Shown piece by piece: positions 26,842-38,338 of a stretch of DNA of 64,000 bases. The translations under genes and the position numbers were made by a program. The stretch's first letter is position 1. The number at the start of each line of letters is the position of its first letter. The notes below the pieces were generated by a model. The model saw only the letters and a program-made list of their open reading frames with translations, ran no database searches and was not told where the DNA came from. This DNA is from Methylococcales symbiont of Iophon sp. n. MRB-2018 (GTDB lineage: Bacteria; Pseudomonadota; Gammaproteobacteria; Methylococcales; Methylomonadaceae), in assembly GCA_003666325.1 (NCBI GenBank), contig QPIL01000120.1:1-64000 (forward strand), written 5' to 3'.

Positions 26842-28923
26842 CTAGTCTTCTTTATCCACTTCTTTCATACTCAATCTCACGCGACCTTGGCGATCAATTT
26901 CAAGCACTTTGACTTTAATTACGTCACCTTCGGATAATTTATCACTGACTTTTTCAACCCGCTCTTCTGAAATCTGAGAAATATGAACCAAGCCATCTTT
27001 ACCAGGTAATATGGTTACAAAAGCACCAAAGTCCATCAATCTGGCAACTTTACCTTTGTAGATTTTACCGACTTCAACTTCAGCGGTAATTTCTTCCACA
27101 ATACGCCTGGCTTCTTCACCCGCCGCTCTATCAACTGAGGCAATTTTCACAATACCATCATCAGTTAAATCAATGCTAGCACCCGTTTGTTCAGTAATAC
27201 CACGAATAGTCGCACCACCTTTACCAATTACTTCGCGTATTTTGCTAGGATCAATTTTAATAGTAATAATACGAGGAGCAAAATCTGACATTTTTTCGCG
27301 TGTTGAAGACAGTGATTTGTTCATTTCACCTATGATAAACAATCGACCATGTTTGGCTTGTTCCAAAGCGGCTTTCATGATTTCAGCGGTAATACCGTCA
27401 ATTTTAATATCCATTTGTAAGGCGGTGATTCCATTTTCAGAACCTGCCACTTTAAAATCCATATCCCCTAAATGATCTTCATCACCTAAAATATCAGAAA
27501 GTACAGCGAACTTATCGCCTTCTTTTATTAAGCCCATAGCAATACCTGCAACAGGTGCTTTAAGCGGTACACCCGCATCCATTAAGGCAAGACTACTACC
27601 ACAAACCGAAGCCATAGAACTTGAGCCATTTGACTCAGTGATTTCAGAAACAATACGAATCACATAAGGAAATTCTTCTAAGCTAGGTATTACCGCTGCA
27701 ATACCCCGTTTAGCTAAACGACCATGCCCTATTTCACGACGTTTTGGAGAGCCTACGAAACCGGTTTCACCTACACAATATGCAGGGAAATTGTAATGCA
27801 ACATAAACGGTTCTTTATATTCGCCAGCGAGTGCATCAATAATTTGTGCATCACGTTCTGTACCTAAAGTTGCGACTACAATCGCTTGGGTCTCGCCTCT
27901 AGTAAACAACGCAGAACCATGTGTTCTTTCTAAGAAACCTGTTTTAACGCTGATAGGTCTTACTGTATCAAGGTCACGACCATCAATCCGTATTTTTTCT
28001 TCTAAAATTGAGTCACGAACAATTGTTTTTTCCAGATGCTCAATAATGTCTCTAATATCACTTTCTGCATATTGCTCATCAGCGGTTAATTTTTCTACAC
28101 AAGTTGCTCTCAAATCAGACAAAGTATCTTGTCTATTTAATTTTTCAGCAATTTTATAAGCGGCTTTAATACCTGACTCGAGTTCTGCTTTAACTAAAGC
28201 AGATAAAGTTTCATCCGTTTCTGCTACAGTCCATTCCATTGCAGGTGTTGCAACTTCCAAAGCAAATTCTTTGATAGCCGTAATTGCACATTGCATTTGC
28301 TCGTGACCAAACAATACCGCACCTAACATGACTTCTTCAGATAATAAATCAGCTTCTGACTCAACCATCAATACAGCTTGCTCTGTACCAGCAACAACCA
28401 ATTCTAACTGAGACTCTTTCATCTCTGTAGCATTTGGATTTAATAGGTATTCACCCTCTTTATAACCCACACAAGCCGCAGCAATCGGGCCATTAAAAGG
28501 CAAACCAGATATAGCTAATGCAGCAGAAGCACCAATCAATGCTGGGATTTCTGTATCAACCTCTGGGTTTAATGAAATAACGGTTGCAACAATTTGTACT
28601 TCATTAGTATATCCATCAGGAAATAAAGGACGAATAGGTCTGTCTATTAAGCGACAAATTAATGTTTCTTTTTCTGTCGGGCGACCTTCACGCTTAAAAA
28701 ATCCACCAGGTATTTTACCGGCAGCATAAGCTTTTTCTTGATAGTTTACGGTTAAAGGGAAAAAGTCACCCCCTTTTGATTCTTTTTTACCGACAACAGC
28801 TACTAATATTGAAGTTCCTTCAACATTAATTAATACTGTACCACTGGCTTGACGAGCAATTTCTCCTGTTTCTATGGTTACAAGATGATCGCCGTATTGA
28901 AATTCTTTCCTGATGGGAGTCAC
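26842..28923 (-). CDS. pnp: Polyribonucleotide nucleotidyltransferase (PNPase)
   Basis: 3'-5' phosphorolytic exoribonuclease of the RNA degradosome; 693 residues. Two RNase PH domains (first from residue about 10; second with [14 protein letters not shown]...[12 protein letters not shown]), the helical linker, KH domain ([21 protein letters not shown]) and S1 domain ([28 protein letters not shown]) are in the normal order. It follows rpsO, 262 bases downstream, with a palindromic repeat in the gap. Confidence 0.98.
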   Translation of the reverse strand: MTPIRKEFQYGDHLVTIETGEIARQASGTVLINVEGTSILVAVVGKKESKGGDFFPLTVNYQEKAYAAGKIPGGFFKREGRPTEKETLICRLIDRPIRPLFPDGYTNEVQIVATVISLNPEVDTEIPALIGASAALAISGLPFNGPIAAACVGYKEGEYLLNPNATEMKESQLELVVAGTEQAVLMVESEADLLSEEVMLGAVLFGHEQMQCAITAIKEFALEVATPAMEWTVAETDETLSALVKAELESGIKAAYKIAEKLNRQDTLSDLRATCVEKLTADEQYAESDIRDIIEHLEKTIVRDSILEEKIRIDGRDLDTVRPISVKTGFLERTHGSALFTRGETQAIVVATLGTERDAQIIDALAGEYKEPFMLHYNFPAYCVGETGFVGSPKRREIGHGRLAKRGIAAVIPSLEEFPYVIRIVSEITESNGSSSMASVCGSSLALMDAGVPLKAPVAGIAMGLIKEGDKFAVLSDILGDEDHLGDMDFKVAGSENGITALQMDIKIDGITAEIMKAALEQAKHGRLFIIGEMNKSLSSTREKMSDFAPRIITIKIDPSKIREVIGKGGATIRGITEQTGASIDLTDDGIVKIASVDRAAGEEARRIVEEITAEVEVGKIYKGKVARLMDFGAFVTILPGKDGLVHISQISEERVEKVSDKLSEGDVIKVKVLEIDRQGRVRLSMKEVDKED

Positions 28924-28990
28924 TATTTAAGTCCTTAACATTAAGGTTATAAATATGAAGACACTATGTCTTCATATTTGAAAATTATTC

Positions 28991-29132
28991 GTAACTACTC
29001 AACTTACCTTCTATTTTGTCCAATAGCCGCGTTGAAAGTGTGCATTTACACTTGTAAACTCCGCGCTTTCGCTTTGCTCTTGAGCAAAATAGAGAATAAT
29101 CTAAGTAATTACGGAGTACGCTGAGTAGTTAC
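28991..29132. repeat. MITE-like element between rpsO and pnp
   Basis: 142 bases with terminal inverted repeats GTAACTACTCA / TGAGTAGTTAC and an internal CGCGTT.../...CCGCGCTTTCG region. No coding capacity. It lies in the mRNA leader where pnp is normally autoregulated. Confidence 0.6.
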
Positions 29133-29185
29133 AATTATTCTAACAAAAAAGCTGCATAATCTTAAATTAAACACTTTTCTTTTTA

Positions 29186-29455
29186 TTACTTACGCAGTCC
29201 TAAACGCTCAATTAATGAGCGGTAACGGCCCATATCTTTCTTTTTTAAGTAATCCAGCAATTTACGACGCTTATTTACCATACGCAATAAACCACGTCGA
29301 GAGTGATTATCTTTTTTATGTTCTGCAAAATGTGGTGTTAAATGTGCAATGTGTGCCGTTAATAAGGCAACTTGCACTTCGGGTGAACCGGTATCTGTAT
29401 TAGATAAGCGATATTCTTCAACAACTGTTCTTTTCTGTTCTGCTATAAATGACAT
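29186..29455 (-). CDS. rpsO: 30S ribosomal protein S15
   Basis: 89 residues, the standard size, with the S15 core [21 protein letters not shown] and [20 protein letters not shown]. It binds 16S rRNA helix 22 and bridges to 23S. Upstream lies rbfA after 311 bases; truB, normally between them, is missing. Confidence 0.99.
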   Translation of the reverse strand: MSFIAEQKRTVVEEYRLSNTDTGSPEVQVALLTAHIAHLTPHFAEHKKDNHSRRGLLRMVNKRRKLLDYLKKKDMGRYRSLIERLGLRK

Positions 29456-29766
29456 TTTAATCCCTATAGATTAATTAAATTAATAAACCAAGACACTGGC
29501 TTACATGATGACATAGCTTCCACAATAGGGCGTAGAATACTATGTTTGTTGAAATTAGTTAAATCAGACTTCATACTCTGAATACTTGAGTACAGATCTA
29601 TTCAGATTAAATATTTTTTCGGCGTTAGTCTACCATCTAATAGTAATTTATTTAAACCTAAAATCTTGTTTACTATATATTCTCACTATGCCATGAGAAG
29701 TAACGGTTTATCCATATTGAGCAATATAGTATTTAGTCTTTAGTCTTTAGTCTTTTTAAAGCTTGG
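29456..29766. other. Intergenic gap where truB is usually found
   Basis: Between rbfA and rpsO. It contains AT-rich sequence without a reading frame and a short heptamer array next to rbfA. No truB coding remnant is recognisable in either strand. Confidence 0.7.
29733..29756. repeat. Short heptamer array (TTAGTCT, three units)
   Basis: ATTTAGTCTTTAGTCTTTAG then TCTTTTTAAAG, ending ten bases from the rbfA stop. Same unit as the arrays at 7130 and 63571. Confidence 0.9.
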
Positions 29767-30108
29767 CTATTCATTAAGTAGCTCGGCTACTCTCATTCCC
29801 GTATCAAAGGAATCATCATAATAAAACCTGAATTCTGAAATATGTCTTAACCGCATTCTTTTTGCAACTTGATGGCGTAGGCTAGGCGCTAATTCATTCA
29901 ATACACTCACATTCTCTTGCTTGCTTTGCTCATCACCATTCAACACAGTAATATATATTTTAGCTACAGCAAGATCTTTGGAGACAAGCACTTCATTGAT
30001 TGTTATAAAGCCTAAGCGAGAATCATGGGTTTCCCGTTGTAAAACATAAGCCAATTCCTTTTGCATTTGCGAAGAGACACGCTCACTACGCCCATACTCG
30101 TTAGCCAT
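29767..30108 (-). CDS. rbfA: 30S ribosome-binding factor A
   Basis: 113-residue KH-fold factor for 30S maturation and cold adaptation. Signatures: ERVSSQMQKELAYVLQRE at the start, FITINEVLVSKDLAVAKIY and LAPSLRHQVAKRMRLRHISEFRFYYDDSF. Its ATG overlaps the stop of infB by one base (TAATG), so it is translationally coupled. Confidence 0.97.
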   Translation of the reverse strand: MANEYGRSERVSSQMQKELAYVLQRETHDSRLGFITINEVLVSKDLAVAKIYITVLNGDEQSKQENVSVLNELAPSLRHQVAKRMRLRHISEFRFYYDDSFDTGMRVAELLNE

Positions 30109-32906
30109 TATTCTACAACTCGTTTTACTTCTACACGTTCGAATACTTCGATTTGATCATTATTTTTTATATCGCTGTAATTCTTCACTCCGATACCACA
30201 TTCCATGCCCATTTTAACTTCATTGACATCATCTTTAAAACGACGCAACGACTCTAACTGACCTTCATAAATCACTATATTATCGCGTAACACTCTGATC
30301 GGTAAATTACGTTTAACAAAGCCGTCAAGGACCATACACCCTGCAATAGCACCAAGTTTTGGAGATTTAAAGATGTCACGCACTTCGGCAAGACCCACAA
30401 TTTTTTCCTGTATTTCTGGTGCCAACATGCCACCTATGGCTCTTTTAACTTCATCGATCGCTTCATAAATAATGCTGTAATAATGTAAATCAATATTTTT
30501 TTCTTGAATTAATTTACGCGCAGTTGCATCAGCTCTTACATTAAAGCCCATCAAAATAGCGCCGGAAGCTAAAGCAAGATTAGCGTCGCCTTCATTAATA
30601 CCCCCTACGCCACCATAAACACATTTAACGGTTACTTCATCATTCGATAATTTAATCAATGATTCTCTTAATGCTTCCAAACTACCCTGTACATCCGTTT
30701 TAAGCACAAGGTTTAATGCAGAAGTATCACCCGCTGCCATTTTGGAGAATACTTCATCCAATTTAGATGCTTGTTGTCTTGCATGTTTGAATGATCGTTT
30801 CCTATGCTCTCTATGCTCGGCCAATTCTTTTGCCGCCTTTTCATTTTGTGCAAAAATAAATTCATCACCTGCTTCAGGCGTTCCAGAAAGCCCTAAAATT
30901 TCTACGGGTGCCGACGGCCCAGCAGTAGAAATTGTATTACCATTTTCATCAAACATGGCTCTAATTCGACCATACTCATGCCCACATAAGACAATTTGAC
31001 CTTTCTCCAAGGTACCTCGCTGCACTAGAATAGTCGCCACAGGACCGCGTCCTCTATCTAATCTGGATTCTATGACAAAACCAGAAGCGACACCTTCTAC
31101 AGGTGCTTGTAATTCCAGAATTTCAGTTTGTAAAATCAATGCTTCAATTAATTTATCAATACCTTCTCCTGATTTAGCAGACACTCTTAGAAATTGAGTA
31201 TCTCCACCCCATTCTTCAGGAACCACTTCCAAAGCCGACATTTCTTGCATCACTTTATCTGGATTAGCTTCAAGCTTATCCATTTTATTGATAGCTACAA
31301 TTAAAGGCACACCTGCCGCCCTTGCATGCTCAACAGCTTCTTTAGTTTGAGGCATCACACCATTATCGGCAGCGACAACAACAATAATAATATCGGTAAC
31401 TTCTGCACCTCGTGCACGCATGGCTGTAAAAGCAGCATGTCCAGGCGTATCAAGAAAAGTTACATTGCCATGATCAGTTTTAACTTGGTAAGCACCAATA
31501 TGCTGAGTAATACCTCCAGCTTCACCCGATGCCACACGAGTCTCACGGATGTAATCCAGTAATGATGTTTTACCATGATCGACATGTCCCATAATAGTAA
31601 CAATAGGCGCTCTAGGTGATGTTTCACGATCATCAGCTTCTTTCAGATCAACAACATCAGCCAACATTTCTTGTTCAAGATTATCATCACTTTGTAGAAC
31701 AGGTTTATGCCCCATTTCTTCTACTAAAATGACTGCCGTTTCTTGATCAATGGTTTGGTTAATGGTTGCCATGACACCTAGTTTCATCAATTCCTTGATC
31801 ACTTCACCGGCTTTAATGTTCATTTTTTGTGCTAATTCCGCAACGATCACTGTTTCAGGAATAGTCACATCATGCACAATTGCCTCCACTGGTTTTTCAA
31901 ACTGATGTTTAGCGTCCATCTCAGTGGCTAATTGAATTCTTTTTTGCTTTCCTTTTTTACCTTTTGCTTTCTTGCTTGCACCTGTTGGCATAGCTTGTCC
32001 TCTTCCAGGAGCAAGCCCTCTTTTTTGTACAGGAGCAGTGGGTTTATCTGAAATAGTTGCTTTGTTTTTATTGGCTATAGATGCTATTTGTTTTTTTTTA
32101 TGCAAAGTTTGCTGTTTTTTAGCTTCTGCCTGCTTTCTTACTTTCGCTGCATTTCTTTCTATAGATACTTCTAACCGTGCTTTCTTTTCTGTTTCTAGTT
32201 TTTTTGCTTTCTGTTCTTTTTCTGAAAGCTGAGGTTCTGCTGTTGCACTATCTTTTTCTTTATTATTTACTCTATCGGCAACCGTTTTTGACCTTACTGA
32301 GCCATCCTTTTTATTCATTGCAATATTTTTTTTATTGCCATTACTCTGCTCAGGATTTGTTACAACTCCTTTTGTTGTTTTTGCTGCAATATTCTGTTTT
32401 ACTTTAATTGCTTTTTTTTCGGCTGTTTCTATTTCTACAGTGTCTTTACGTTTTATTTCTTTTTGCGTTTCTCTGATACTTTTCTCGTGCTTTTTACGAT
32501 CTTCTTCATCAGAGGCAATTTGTTGTTTCTGTTCTTCTAAGGCTTTTTTAGCGCGTTCAATTTCTTTTTGCTCTTCGCTTTTTTCTGTATCACTACGTTT
32601 GATATATGTCTTCTTTTTGCGCACCTCAATGTTGACTGTTTTTGTTGCTACACCGGGTGCTGTAGTTTGCTTAAGCTCTGTTACTTTACGTCTCTTTAAC
32701 GTTATTTTATTAGGTGTCTCTTGTTCTTCCGTTTCGCTTTTACCATGTCTTTTACGCAAATAAGCTAATAACTTAATTCTCTCATTATCTTCAATAAGAT
32801 CGTCTTGTTCCGAAGCGGTTACGCCAGCTTCCTTTAGTTGCTCTATAAAGCGTTCCAAAGGAATGTTTACCATTTCCGCTAATTCTTTAACTGTTTTATC
32901 ACTCAT
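30108..32906 (-). CDS. infB: Translation initiation factor IF-2
   Basis: GTPase that places fMet-tRNA on the 30S subunit; 932 residues. Order: N-terminal IF2N domain ([21 protein letters not shown]), long Lys/Glu/Gln-rich linker (residues about 50-340), second IF2N domain ([19 protein letters not shown]), G domain with GHVDHGKT near residue 440, DTPGH and NKMD, then domains II-IV. The charged linker is typical. The ATG overlaps the end of nusA by four bases. Confidence 0.98.
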   Translation of the reverse strand: MSDKTVKELAEMVNIPLERFIEQLKEAGVTASEQDDLIEDNERIKLLAYLRKRHGKSETEEQETPNKITLKRRKVTELKQTTAPGVATKTVNIEVRKKKTYIKRSDTEKSEEQKEIERAKKALEEQKQQIASDEEDRKKHEKSIRETQKEIKRKDTVEIETAEKKAIKVKQNIAAKTTKGVVTNPEQSNGNKKNIAMNKKDGSVRSKTVADRVNNKEKDSATAEPQLSEKEQKAKKLETEKKARLEVSIERNAAKVRKQAEAKKQQTLHKKKQIASIANKNKATISDKPTAPVQKRGLAPGRGQAMPTGASKKAKGKKGKQKRIQLATEMDAKHQFEKPVEAIVHDVTIPETVIVAELAQKMNIKAGEVIKELMKLGVMATINQTIDQETAVILVEEMGHKPVLQSDDNLEQEMLADVVDLKEADDRETSPRAPIVTIMGHVDHGKTSLLDYIRETRVASGEAGGITQHIGAYQVKTDHGNVTFLDTPGHAAFTAMRARGAEVTDIIIVVVAADNGVMPQTKEAVEHARAAGVPLIVAINKMDKLEANPDKVMQEMSALEVVPEEWGGDTQFLRVSAKSGEGIDKLIEALILQTEILELQAPVEGVASGFVIESRLDRGRGPVATILVQRGTLEKGQIVLCGHEYGRIRAMFDENGNTISTAGPSAPVEILGLSGTPEAGDEFIFAQNEKAAKELAEHREHRKRSFKHARQQASKLDEVFSKMAAGDTSALNLVLKTDVQGSLEALRESLIKLSNDEVTVKCVYGGVGGINEGDANLALASGAILMGFNVRADATARKLIQEKNIDLHYYSIIYEAIDEVKRAIGGMLAPEIQEKIVGLAEVRDIFKSPKLGAIAGCMVLDGFVKRNLPIRVLRDNIVIYEGQLESLRRFKDDVNEVKMGMECGIGVKNYSDIKNNDQIEVFERVEVKRVVE

Positions 32907-34438
32907 TTTGATCCCTCGATTCCTTCTTTACCTTGTTCATCTGCAAACCAAGGTTCACGCGCTTTCATAATTAATTTTCCTGCCCACTCTTCATTCATGT
33001 CTGTAAAGACTAGCAGTTCATCAATCGCTTGTTCGGCTAAGTCTTTCATGGTTACAATACTTTTTGCAGCCATTTCATGTGCCAACTTATCAGTCATGCC
33101 CTCCATCTGCAAAAGATCATCAGCAGGGTGTGATGTTTCTACTGCTTCTTCTGATGCAATCGCATTAATCAATACCGCATCTTTTGCACGGCTCCTTAAT
33201 GCCTCAACCAGTTCTTCATCAAAGCCTTCAATTTCTAGCATTTCTTCAACGGGTATATAAGCAATTTCTTCTACATTGCTTAAACCAACTTCTACTAAAA
33301 CTTCTGCAATTTCTTCATCAACGTCCAGTTGTTTTATAAATGTTTGTTTTATTTTCTGCAATTCTTCTTTATTTTCTGAATCGGCATCGCTAACGTCACG
33401 AACATTCAATTCCCAACCCGTCAATTCAGTCGCTAGTCGTACATTTTGTCCGCCTCGCCCAATCGCTTGCGATAAATTATCGCTGGCTACAGAAACATCC
33501 ATGCTGTGTTTATCTTCATGGACAACAATCGCTTCTATTTCTGCAGGAGACATGGCATTAATAACAAACTGGGCATCATTATCATTCCAGAGAATAATAT
33601 CAACTCTTTCGCCTGCCAGCTCATTAGATACCGACTGAACTCTTGATCCTCGCATACCGACACAAGCACCGACTGGGTCAAGCCTTGGATCATTCGTTTT
33701 AACTGCAATTTTGGCTCTTGAACCTGGATCTCTAGCAGCAGCCAATACATCAATGAGTCCTTCTCCAACTTCAGGAACCTCAAGTTTGAATAAGGCAATC
33801 AATAATTCAGGTGCAGAACGACTGACAAATAATTGAGGCCCTCTTACTTCTGAACGTACTTCTTTTAAATAGCCTCGAATTCGGTCACCAATTCGAATAG
33901 ATTCTCTGGGAATCATATCTTTTTTAGCAATATAAGCTTCTACATGACCACCCAAATCAAGATATACATTGCCTTTTTCCAGACGTTTTACCACGCCGGT
34001 AATTAATTCACCGACTCTATCTTGGTAGGCTTCAACTATTTTCTTACGTTCGGCTTCTCTGATTTTTTGAATAATAACCTGTTTTGCTGTTTGTGCCGCA
34101 ATGCGACAAAAAGCCACGGAATCAATCGCATCTTCAACAAAACTGCCTACTTCAATAGCAGGTTCATCTATTTGCGCAACTTCTAACAAAACCTGCAAAG
34201 TAGGAAGTTCAACATCACCATCAATCTCGTCATTACTTGCTACGACTTCCCAGCGACGATAAGTTTGATATTCTCCAGTATCTCTGTCAATTTTAACCCG
34301 AGCATCGATATGAACTTCATGTCGTTTTACTGCAGCTGCCGCCAATGCTAATTCTAATGCTTCAAAAACAATTTCTTTATCTATATCTTTTTCATTAGAA
34401 AAAACATCTGCCATTAATAAAATTTCTTTATTTTCCAT
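32903..34438 (-). CDS. nusA: Transcription termination/antitermination protein NusA
   Basis: RNA-polymerase-binding elongation factor; 511 residues. N-terminal domain, S1 domain ([21 protein letters not shown]), two KH domains ([20 protein letters not shown] and [19 protein letters not shown]) and two C-terminal acidic repeats ([18 protein letters not shown] and [17 protein letters not shown]), as in the enterobacterial type. It overlaps rimP by 11 bases and infB by four. Confidence 0.98.
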   Translation of the reverse strand: MENKEILLMADVFSNEKDIDKEIVFEALELALAAAAVKRHEVHIDARVKIDRDTGEYQTYRRWEVVASNDEIDGDVELPTLQVLLEVAQIDEPAIEVGSFVEDAIDSVAFCRIAAQTAKQVIIQKIREAERKKIVEAYQDRVGELITGVVKRLEKGNVYLDLGGHVEAYIAKKDMIPRESIRIGDRIRGYLKEVRSEVRGPQLFVSRSAPELLIALFKLEVPEVGEGLIDVLAAARDPGSRAKIAVKTNDPRLDPVGACVGMRGSRVQSVSNELAGERVDIILWNDNDAQFVINAMSPAEIEAIVVHEDKHSMDVSVASDNLSQAIGRGGQNVRLATELTGWELNVRDVSDADSENKEELQKIKQTFIKQLDVDEEIAEVLVEVGLSNVEEIAYIPVEEMLEIEGFDEELVEALRSRAKDAVLINAIASEEAVETSHPADDLLQMEGMTDKLAHEMAAKSIVTMKDLAEQAIDELLVFTDMNEEWAGKLIMKAREPWFADEQGKEGIEGSK

Positions 34439-34913
34439 TCCGCTTTCCTTTTTTAATATCGAACTCAGGCACTAATCGCGCTTTACTCATTGCCTGAAAT
34501 GGGATTTTTGATAATTGATTTGCTTGTTGAAGATAAACAATATTGTCTTCAACGCTATCAATTAACCCTGTAATTTTTCTTTGCTTATTAATAGGTCTAA
34601 ATAAGTTTACGGTAATAACACTGCCTATAAATTGCTCAAACTGACTCATTTTAAAAAAAAGCCTATCTGCACCAGGTGATGATACTTCTAATTGATAATT
34701 GCTAGAGATAGGATCTTCAACATCTAAAAGACCACTTAATTGATGACTGACTTTTGTGCAGTCTTCAAGAACAATGCCATTTTCGGTATCAATATATATT
34801 CTCAACAGACCATGCTGCGGATGCGGATTAAATTCAATGCCGACGCATTCATAACCCAGACCTTCCACAGTTGGTTCAATCAATTTAACCAAATGTTCTG
34901 GAGCCTGCTTCAT
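34428..34913 (-). CDS. rimP: Ribosome maturation factor RimP
   Basis: 161 residues; needed for 30S assembly. Signatures [25 protein letters not shown] and [23 protein letters not shown]. First gene of the rimP-nusA-infB-rbfA run, 198 bases downstream of the initiator tRNA gene, which matches the metY-rimP order of E. coli. Confidence 0.97.
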   Translation of the reverse strand: MKQAPEHLVKLIEPTVEGLGYECVGIEFNPHPQHGLLRIYIDTENGIVLEDCTKVSHQLSGLLDVEDPISSNYQLEVSSPGADRLFFKMSQFEQFIGSVITVNLFRPINKQRKITGLIDSVEDNIVYLQQANQLSKIPFQAMSKARLVPEFDIKKGKRNGK

Positions 34914-34952
34914 ATTGTCTCACTTTCCGTTTGCATTAAAAAAAGACGCATA

Positions 34953-34976
34953 TAAAAAAAGAGCCAGAGGCTCTTC
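34953..34976 (-). terminator. Terminator-like hairpin upstream of rimP
   Basis: On the minus strand GAGCC-TCT-GGCTC followed by seven T. It lies between the tRNA and rimP, so it could end tRNA transcription or act as an attenuator for the rimP-nusA operon (NusA autoregulation is known for this operon). Confidence 0.75.
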
Positions 34977-34990
34977 CATGAGTAACACTA

Positions 34991-35030
34991 AGTGCCTAGG
35001 TATAATTAATTACACTTTGGCACTATCCAG
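34991..35030. repeat. Short copy of the TATAATTAATT palindromic family
   Basis: GTGCCTAGGTATAATTAATT followed by ACACTTTGGCAC resembles an end of the element at 53659-53820; GTGCC/GGCAC are inverted. Confidence 0.45.
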
Positions 35031-35080
35031 ATATTGAACAAGCTCTTAAAACAGTTCAATTTCCAACGACCAAAAAACAA

Positions 35081-35103
35081 AAAAACCCCAAAAGGGGCTT
35101 TCT
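35081..35103 (-). terminator. Terminator of the tRNA-fMet gene
   Basis: On the minus strand AAGCCCCTTTTGGGGTTTTTTT, directly after the tRNA 3' end. Confidence 0.85.
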
Positions 35104-35110
35104 GTAAATC

Positions 35111-35187
<77 letters not shown>

Positions 35188-35256
35188 ATCATTTTTGCCA
35201 TTATAAGGATTATTTAATATTTAGCAAGGGGAATATATTCTATTTGAAATGAATGG

Positions 35257-35754
35257 TTAAATAATAAGCAACACAGCCGCTGCTGCAAATACAGCAGCAA
35301 AAACATCATCAAGCATAATACCCAGCCCACCTTTCACCTTTTTATCTATCCATCCAATAGGCCACGGTTTTAGAATGTCGAAGACTCTAAAAAAAACAAA
35401 CCCTAAGAACACGGCATACCATGAGAATGGCACTAGCCACATGGTAATCAAAAAGCCTGCAATTTCATCCCAGACAATGCCTCCAAAATCATCAACTCCT
35501 AATTGTTTTGTGGCTGAGTCACAAATCCATATTCCTGAGATCATCACCAACACTGTCAGCATACTATATAGCCAAAAATCAGCTTGTATAAAAAGCAAAT
35601 AAACAGGAATAGCGGCTACTGTCCCCATGGTTCCTGGTATTAATTTAGTTAAACCAGAGCCAAATCCAAAGGCTAAAAATAAAACTGGGGTTTTTAATAT
35701 ATCACTTGCAGATAACTTGTTATTTCCATATTCAGATCTAAGAAAAATGCTCAA
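35257..35754 (-). CDS. pgpA: Phosphatidylglycerophosphatase A
   Basis: Inner-membrane lipid phosphatase (165 residues) that makes phosphatidylglycerol. PGTMGTVAAIPVYL and DDFGGIVWDEIAGFLITMW carry the catalytic acidic residues; about four membrane helices. The start is a TTG, since no ATG or GTG is available, and it overlaps thiL by 17 bases. Last gene of ribH-nusB-thiL-pgpA. Confidence 0.94.
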   Translation of the reverse strand: MSIFLRSEYGNNKLSASDILKTPVLFLAFGFGSGLTKLIPGTMGTVAAIPVYLLFIQADFWLYSMLTVLVMISGIWICDSATKQLGVDDFGGIVWDEIAGFLITMWLVPFSWYAVFLGFVFFRVFDILKPWPIGWIDKKVKGGLGIMLDDVFAAVFAAAAVLLII

Positions 35755-36673
35755 AACCTTTAACCTCTAATTCACTTACTACATTAGAACGCAGAATCCT
35801 CAATCCCTGTTTTGCTTCTATCACACCGATTTGAGTACACGCTATCTGAATTAAATCTATTTTGTTGGGACTTACGGTAAAACACAGTTGATAATCATCT
35901 CCTGCTGATAGTGGTAACATCCAGTCACCCGTTTTATCAATGTATTCATTAAGCTGTGTTGTTCGAGGGATATTATTCCAGTGTAAACAAGCTCCTACAC
36001 CGCTTTGCTGCAAAATATGGTTTAAATCTGAAGCAATGCCATCGGATAAATCAATACAGGCAGAAGCAAAATTTCTTATGGCTAATCCCTCAATAACTTT
36101 AGGCTGAGGCTGGTGTAATTGTTGTAATGCTTGCTCAGGTATAGAGCATGCGTAGCCCTGTTCTATTTTTAAAGCTAAACCTGCATCACCTAAACAGCCT
36201 GTTACACATATAATGTCGTCAATTTTTGCAGTCGACCTTTTTAAGGCTTGCCCTTTCGGTATCAAGCCCATGGCTTGAATGGTTAAGGTCAAAGAGCCTG
36301 AAGTGGTATCACCACCAATAATATCAACAGAAAATTGATTGGCTAATTCACTCAAACCTTGTGAAAAGGCCGCTAGCCAAACCTCATTTACTTTAGGTAG
36401 CGTCAGTGCCAGAGTGGCTGATACAGGATCTGCGCCCATGGCTGCCAAATCACTTAAATTAACAGCCAATAATTTATGCCCTAATTGTTGAGGGTCGGCA
36501 TTTGCAAAAAAATGCACACCTTCAACCATGGTGTCTGTCGTTAAGGCTAATTCATATCCTTCAGGTACTGACATCAAGGCACAATCATCTCCAATACCTA
36601 AGTGATTAACAGAGGTGTTTTTTAACGGTTTGCTGAAATATTGTTTAATTAGACCAAACTCTGTAACGGGCAT
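35738..36673 (-). CDS. thiL: Thiamine-monophosphate kinase
   Basis: 311 residues; phosphorylates thiamine monophosphate to the diphosphate coenzyme. PurM-like fold with GIGDDCALM, TTDTMVEGVHFF, AVNLSDLAAMGADP, GGDTTSG and IDLSDGIASDLNHI. No TPP riboswitch is visible, as expected for an internal operon gene. Nine bases separate it from nusB. Confidence 0.97.
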   Translation of the reverse strand: MPVTEFGLIKQYFSKPLKNTSVNHLGIGDDCALMSVPEGYELALTTDTMVEGVHFFANADPQQLGHKLLAVNLSDLAAMGADPVSATLALTLPKVNEVWLAAFSQGLSELANQFSVDIIGGDTTSGSLTLTIQAMGLIPKGQALKRSTAKIDDIICVTGCLGDAGLALKIEQGYACSIPEQALQQLHQPQPKVIEGLAIRNFASACIDLSDGIASDLNHILQQSGVGACLHWNNIPRTTQLNEYIDKTGDWMLPLSAGDDYQLCFTVSPNKIDLIQIACTQIGVIEAKQGLRILRSNVVSELEVKGFEHFS

Positions 36674-36682
36674 AGCGGATAT

Positions 36683-37126
36683 TTAAGACTTATTTGTGTT
36701 TGCTTTAGAGGCAATTTCTAGCGCACGAGTTTTCTTGCTGATATGGTCTAAAATACTATTGATATATTTATGACTACCTTCTGCACCAAAACATTTTGCT
36801 AGGTTTACACCTTCATTGATAATGACTTTATAGGGTGTATTCAGACGGTTGATAAATTCATAAACACCAATTCTTAAAATAGCTCTTTCTACAGGGTCTA
36901 TTTTTTCTACTGGCCGATCTACAAATTCAGCCAAAGCTTTATCAATGGTGTCAAGCTGTTGAGGTATACCATGAAATAATTCGGAAAAATATTTTTTTTG
37001 TGCACCTTTCAAGCGCTCCTCTTCCAGAAAATTCATTTCTATCCGAGCTAAACTTTCTCCTGATACTTGCCATTGATAAAGTGCTTGTACCGCACATTCG
37101 CGAGCTTTAGTTTTAGCCGAACGCAT
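36683..37126 (-). CDS. nusB: Transcription antitermination factor NusB
   Basis: 147-residue helical protein that with NusE binds boxA of rRNA leaders. AKTKARECAVQALYQWQVSG, PVEKIDPVERAILRIGVYEF and VIINEGVNLAKCFGAEGSHKYIN are the family blocks. Its start overlaps the ribH stop by one base. Confidence 0.97.
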   Translation of the reverse strand: MRSAKTKARECAVQALYQWQVSGESLARIEMNFLEEERLKGAQKKYFSELFHGIPQQLDTIDKALAEFVDRPVEKIDPVERAILRIGVYEFINRLNTPYKVIINEGVNLAKCFGAEGSHKYINSILDHISKKTRALEIASKANTNKS

Positions 37127-37602
37127 TAACTCTCCAGATTAGCAAATAAACTGACCATTTCTATTGCCGATAGAGTAGCTTCTGCGCCTTTGTTGCCGGC
37201 TTTTGTGCCTGCTCTTTCAATCGCTTGCTCAATGGTATCAACAGTCAACACACCAAAACTAACAGGCACATTATATTGCAATGAAACAGAGGCAATGCCT
37301 TTAACACATTCGCCTGCAATATATTCAAAATGAGGGGTGCCACCTCTTATAATCGCACCTAAGGCGATTATGGCATCATATTTTTTTGTTGCTGCAACAC
37401 GTTGAACAACTATAGGCAATTCAAAGGCACCCGGTGTTTTAACTAAACAAATATCGTCTTTATTGGCACCATGTCGAAGCAATGTATCAATAGCCCCTCC
37501 TTCTAATTGATCAACAATAAAACTATTAAATCGTGAAGCTACAATACAAAATTTACTGCCTTGAACGGACAAATTTCCTTCAATTATTTTTACTGCCGAC
37601 AT
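37126..37602 (-). CDS. ribH: 6,7-dimethyl-8-ribityllumazine synthase
   Basis: 158 residues; joins the pyrimidine and dihydroxybutanone phosphate to lumazine. [49 protein letters not shown] and [13 protein letters not shown] are intact. First gene of its run. In many gammaproteobacteria it directly follows ribBA; here they are 2.3 kb apart because argC and repeats lie between. Confidence 0.97.
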   Translation of the reverse strand: MSAVKIIEGNLSVQGSKFCIVASRFNSFIVDQLEGGAIDTLLRHGANKDDICLVKTPGAFELPIVVQRVAATKKYDAIIALGAIIRGGTPHFEYIAGECVKGIASVSLQYNVPVSFGVLTVDTIEQAIERAGTKAGNKGAEATLSAIEMVSLFANLES

Positions 37603-38154
37603 TTTCTTTCTCTTTTATTAGTTTAAATTCTTGGTGCTATTTCAACATAATTTTATTATGGATGCAGGATGATAATTTATCATACTCCTGAAACCCAAGA
37701 CTTCAGAGTGTATACGCCATATATAGATGTATATGCGAAGTCAAAAACTCAAACATTATCAATATCTTATCAGCATAAGACGTAACTATTCAATAACCTA
37801 AGGGCAATATTAAAAAACTATAAACATAAAGAGTGTATCTGCTTTTTAAATCGCTAGGGATAATTGTTTCACTTGAATTTGCGGTATAAAAAGGTAATGA
37901 CATAAAAACACTTGACTGTTTTTTAGATGAGGAAAAGTCTTTTTTCTGCAACTCTATAAAATTCACATAGATATTTCACTGATTCAGTGCTGCCATGAAT
38001 AAATGAGTAAAATAAAATCAACACTTTTGATTCAGAGGGATTTGGAATAGAACATTGTGTTGACTAAAACCTAGTATTTTTTATTTTAATGGCAAGGATA
38101 ACGATAAAAAAAGTTAAGAGGAATCATAGCAGGTATTATATGCAATATTTATTG
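37603..38154. other. Intergenic region upstream of ribH and argC
   Basis: About 550 AT-rich bases that must hold the promoters of the ribH run (minus). I see no reading frame, no FMN riboswitch and no strong hairpin. A MITE-like element starts at 38155. Confidence 0.6.
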
Positions 38155-38309
38155 AGACCTCAGCATAGCTCTGGACTGGACTAAAAAAGGGATAGAATTT
38201 TTTAGGTTTTAGTCAAAATACAAGTGTAATAGCTATTGCACGTTATTTTGGCTGAAAGATGGGAAACTTCTAGCCTTTTTTATCCGTTCATGGGTTATGC
38301 TGAGGCCTC
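38155..38309. repeat. MITE-like palindromic element, complete copy 2
   Basis: Ends AGACCTCAGCATAGC and GTTATGCTGAGGCCT are inverted; the interior matches copy 1 at 25761-25918. It stops 29 bases before the argC start and so lies in its promoter or leader. Confidence 0.85.
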
Positions 38310-38338
38310 TTACTTATAAGAAACTAGGGTTAAACAAG

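Noticed and set aside
26731..26937. 68-residue protein opposite the end of pnp
   Set aside because: It reads through the pnp terminator hairpin and the pnp coding strand; a shadow frame.
32335..32763. 142-residue Ser/Phe/Leu-rich protein opposite infB
   Set aside because: It is the complement of the Lys/Glu-rich linker of IF-2; the composition is explained by that.
38297..38338. Longer N-terminus of argC
   Set aside because: These 14 codons are read from the end of the MITE-like element; the family N-terminus begins at 38339.
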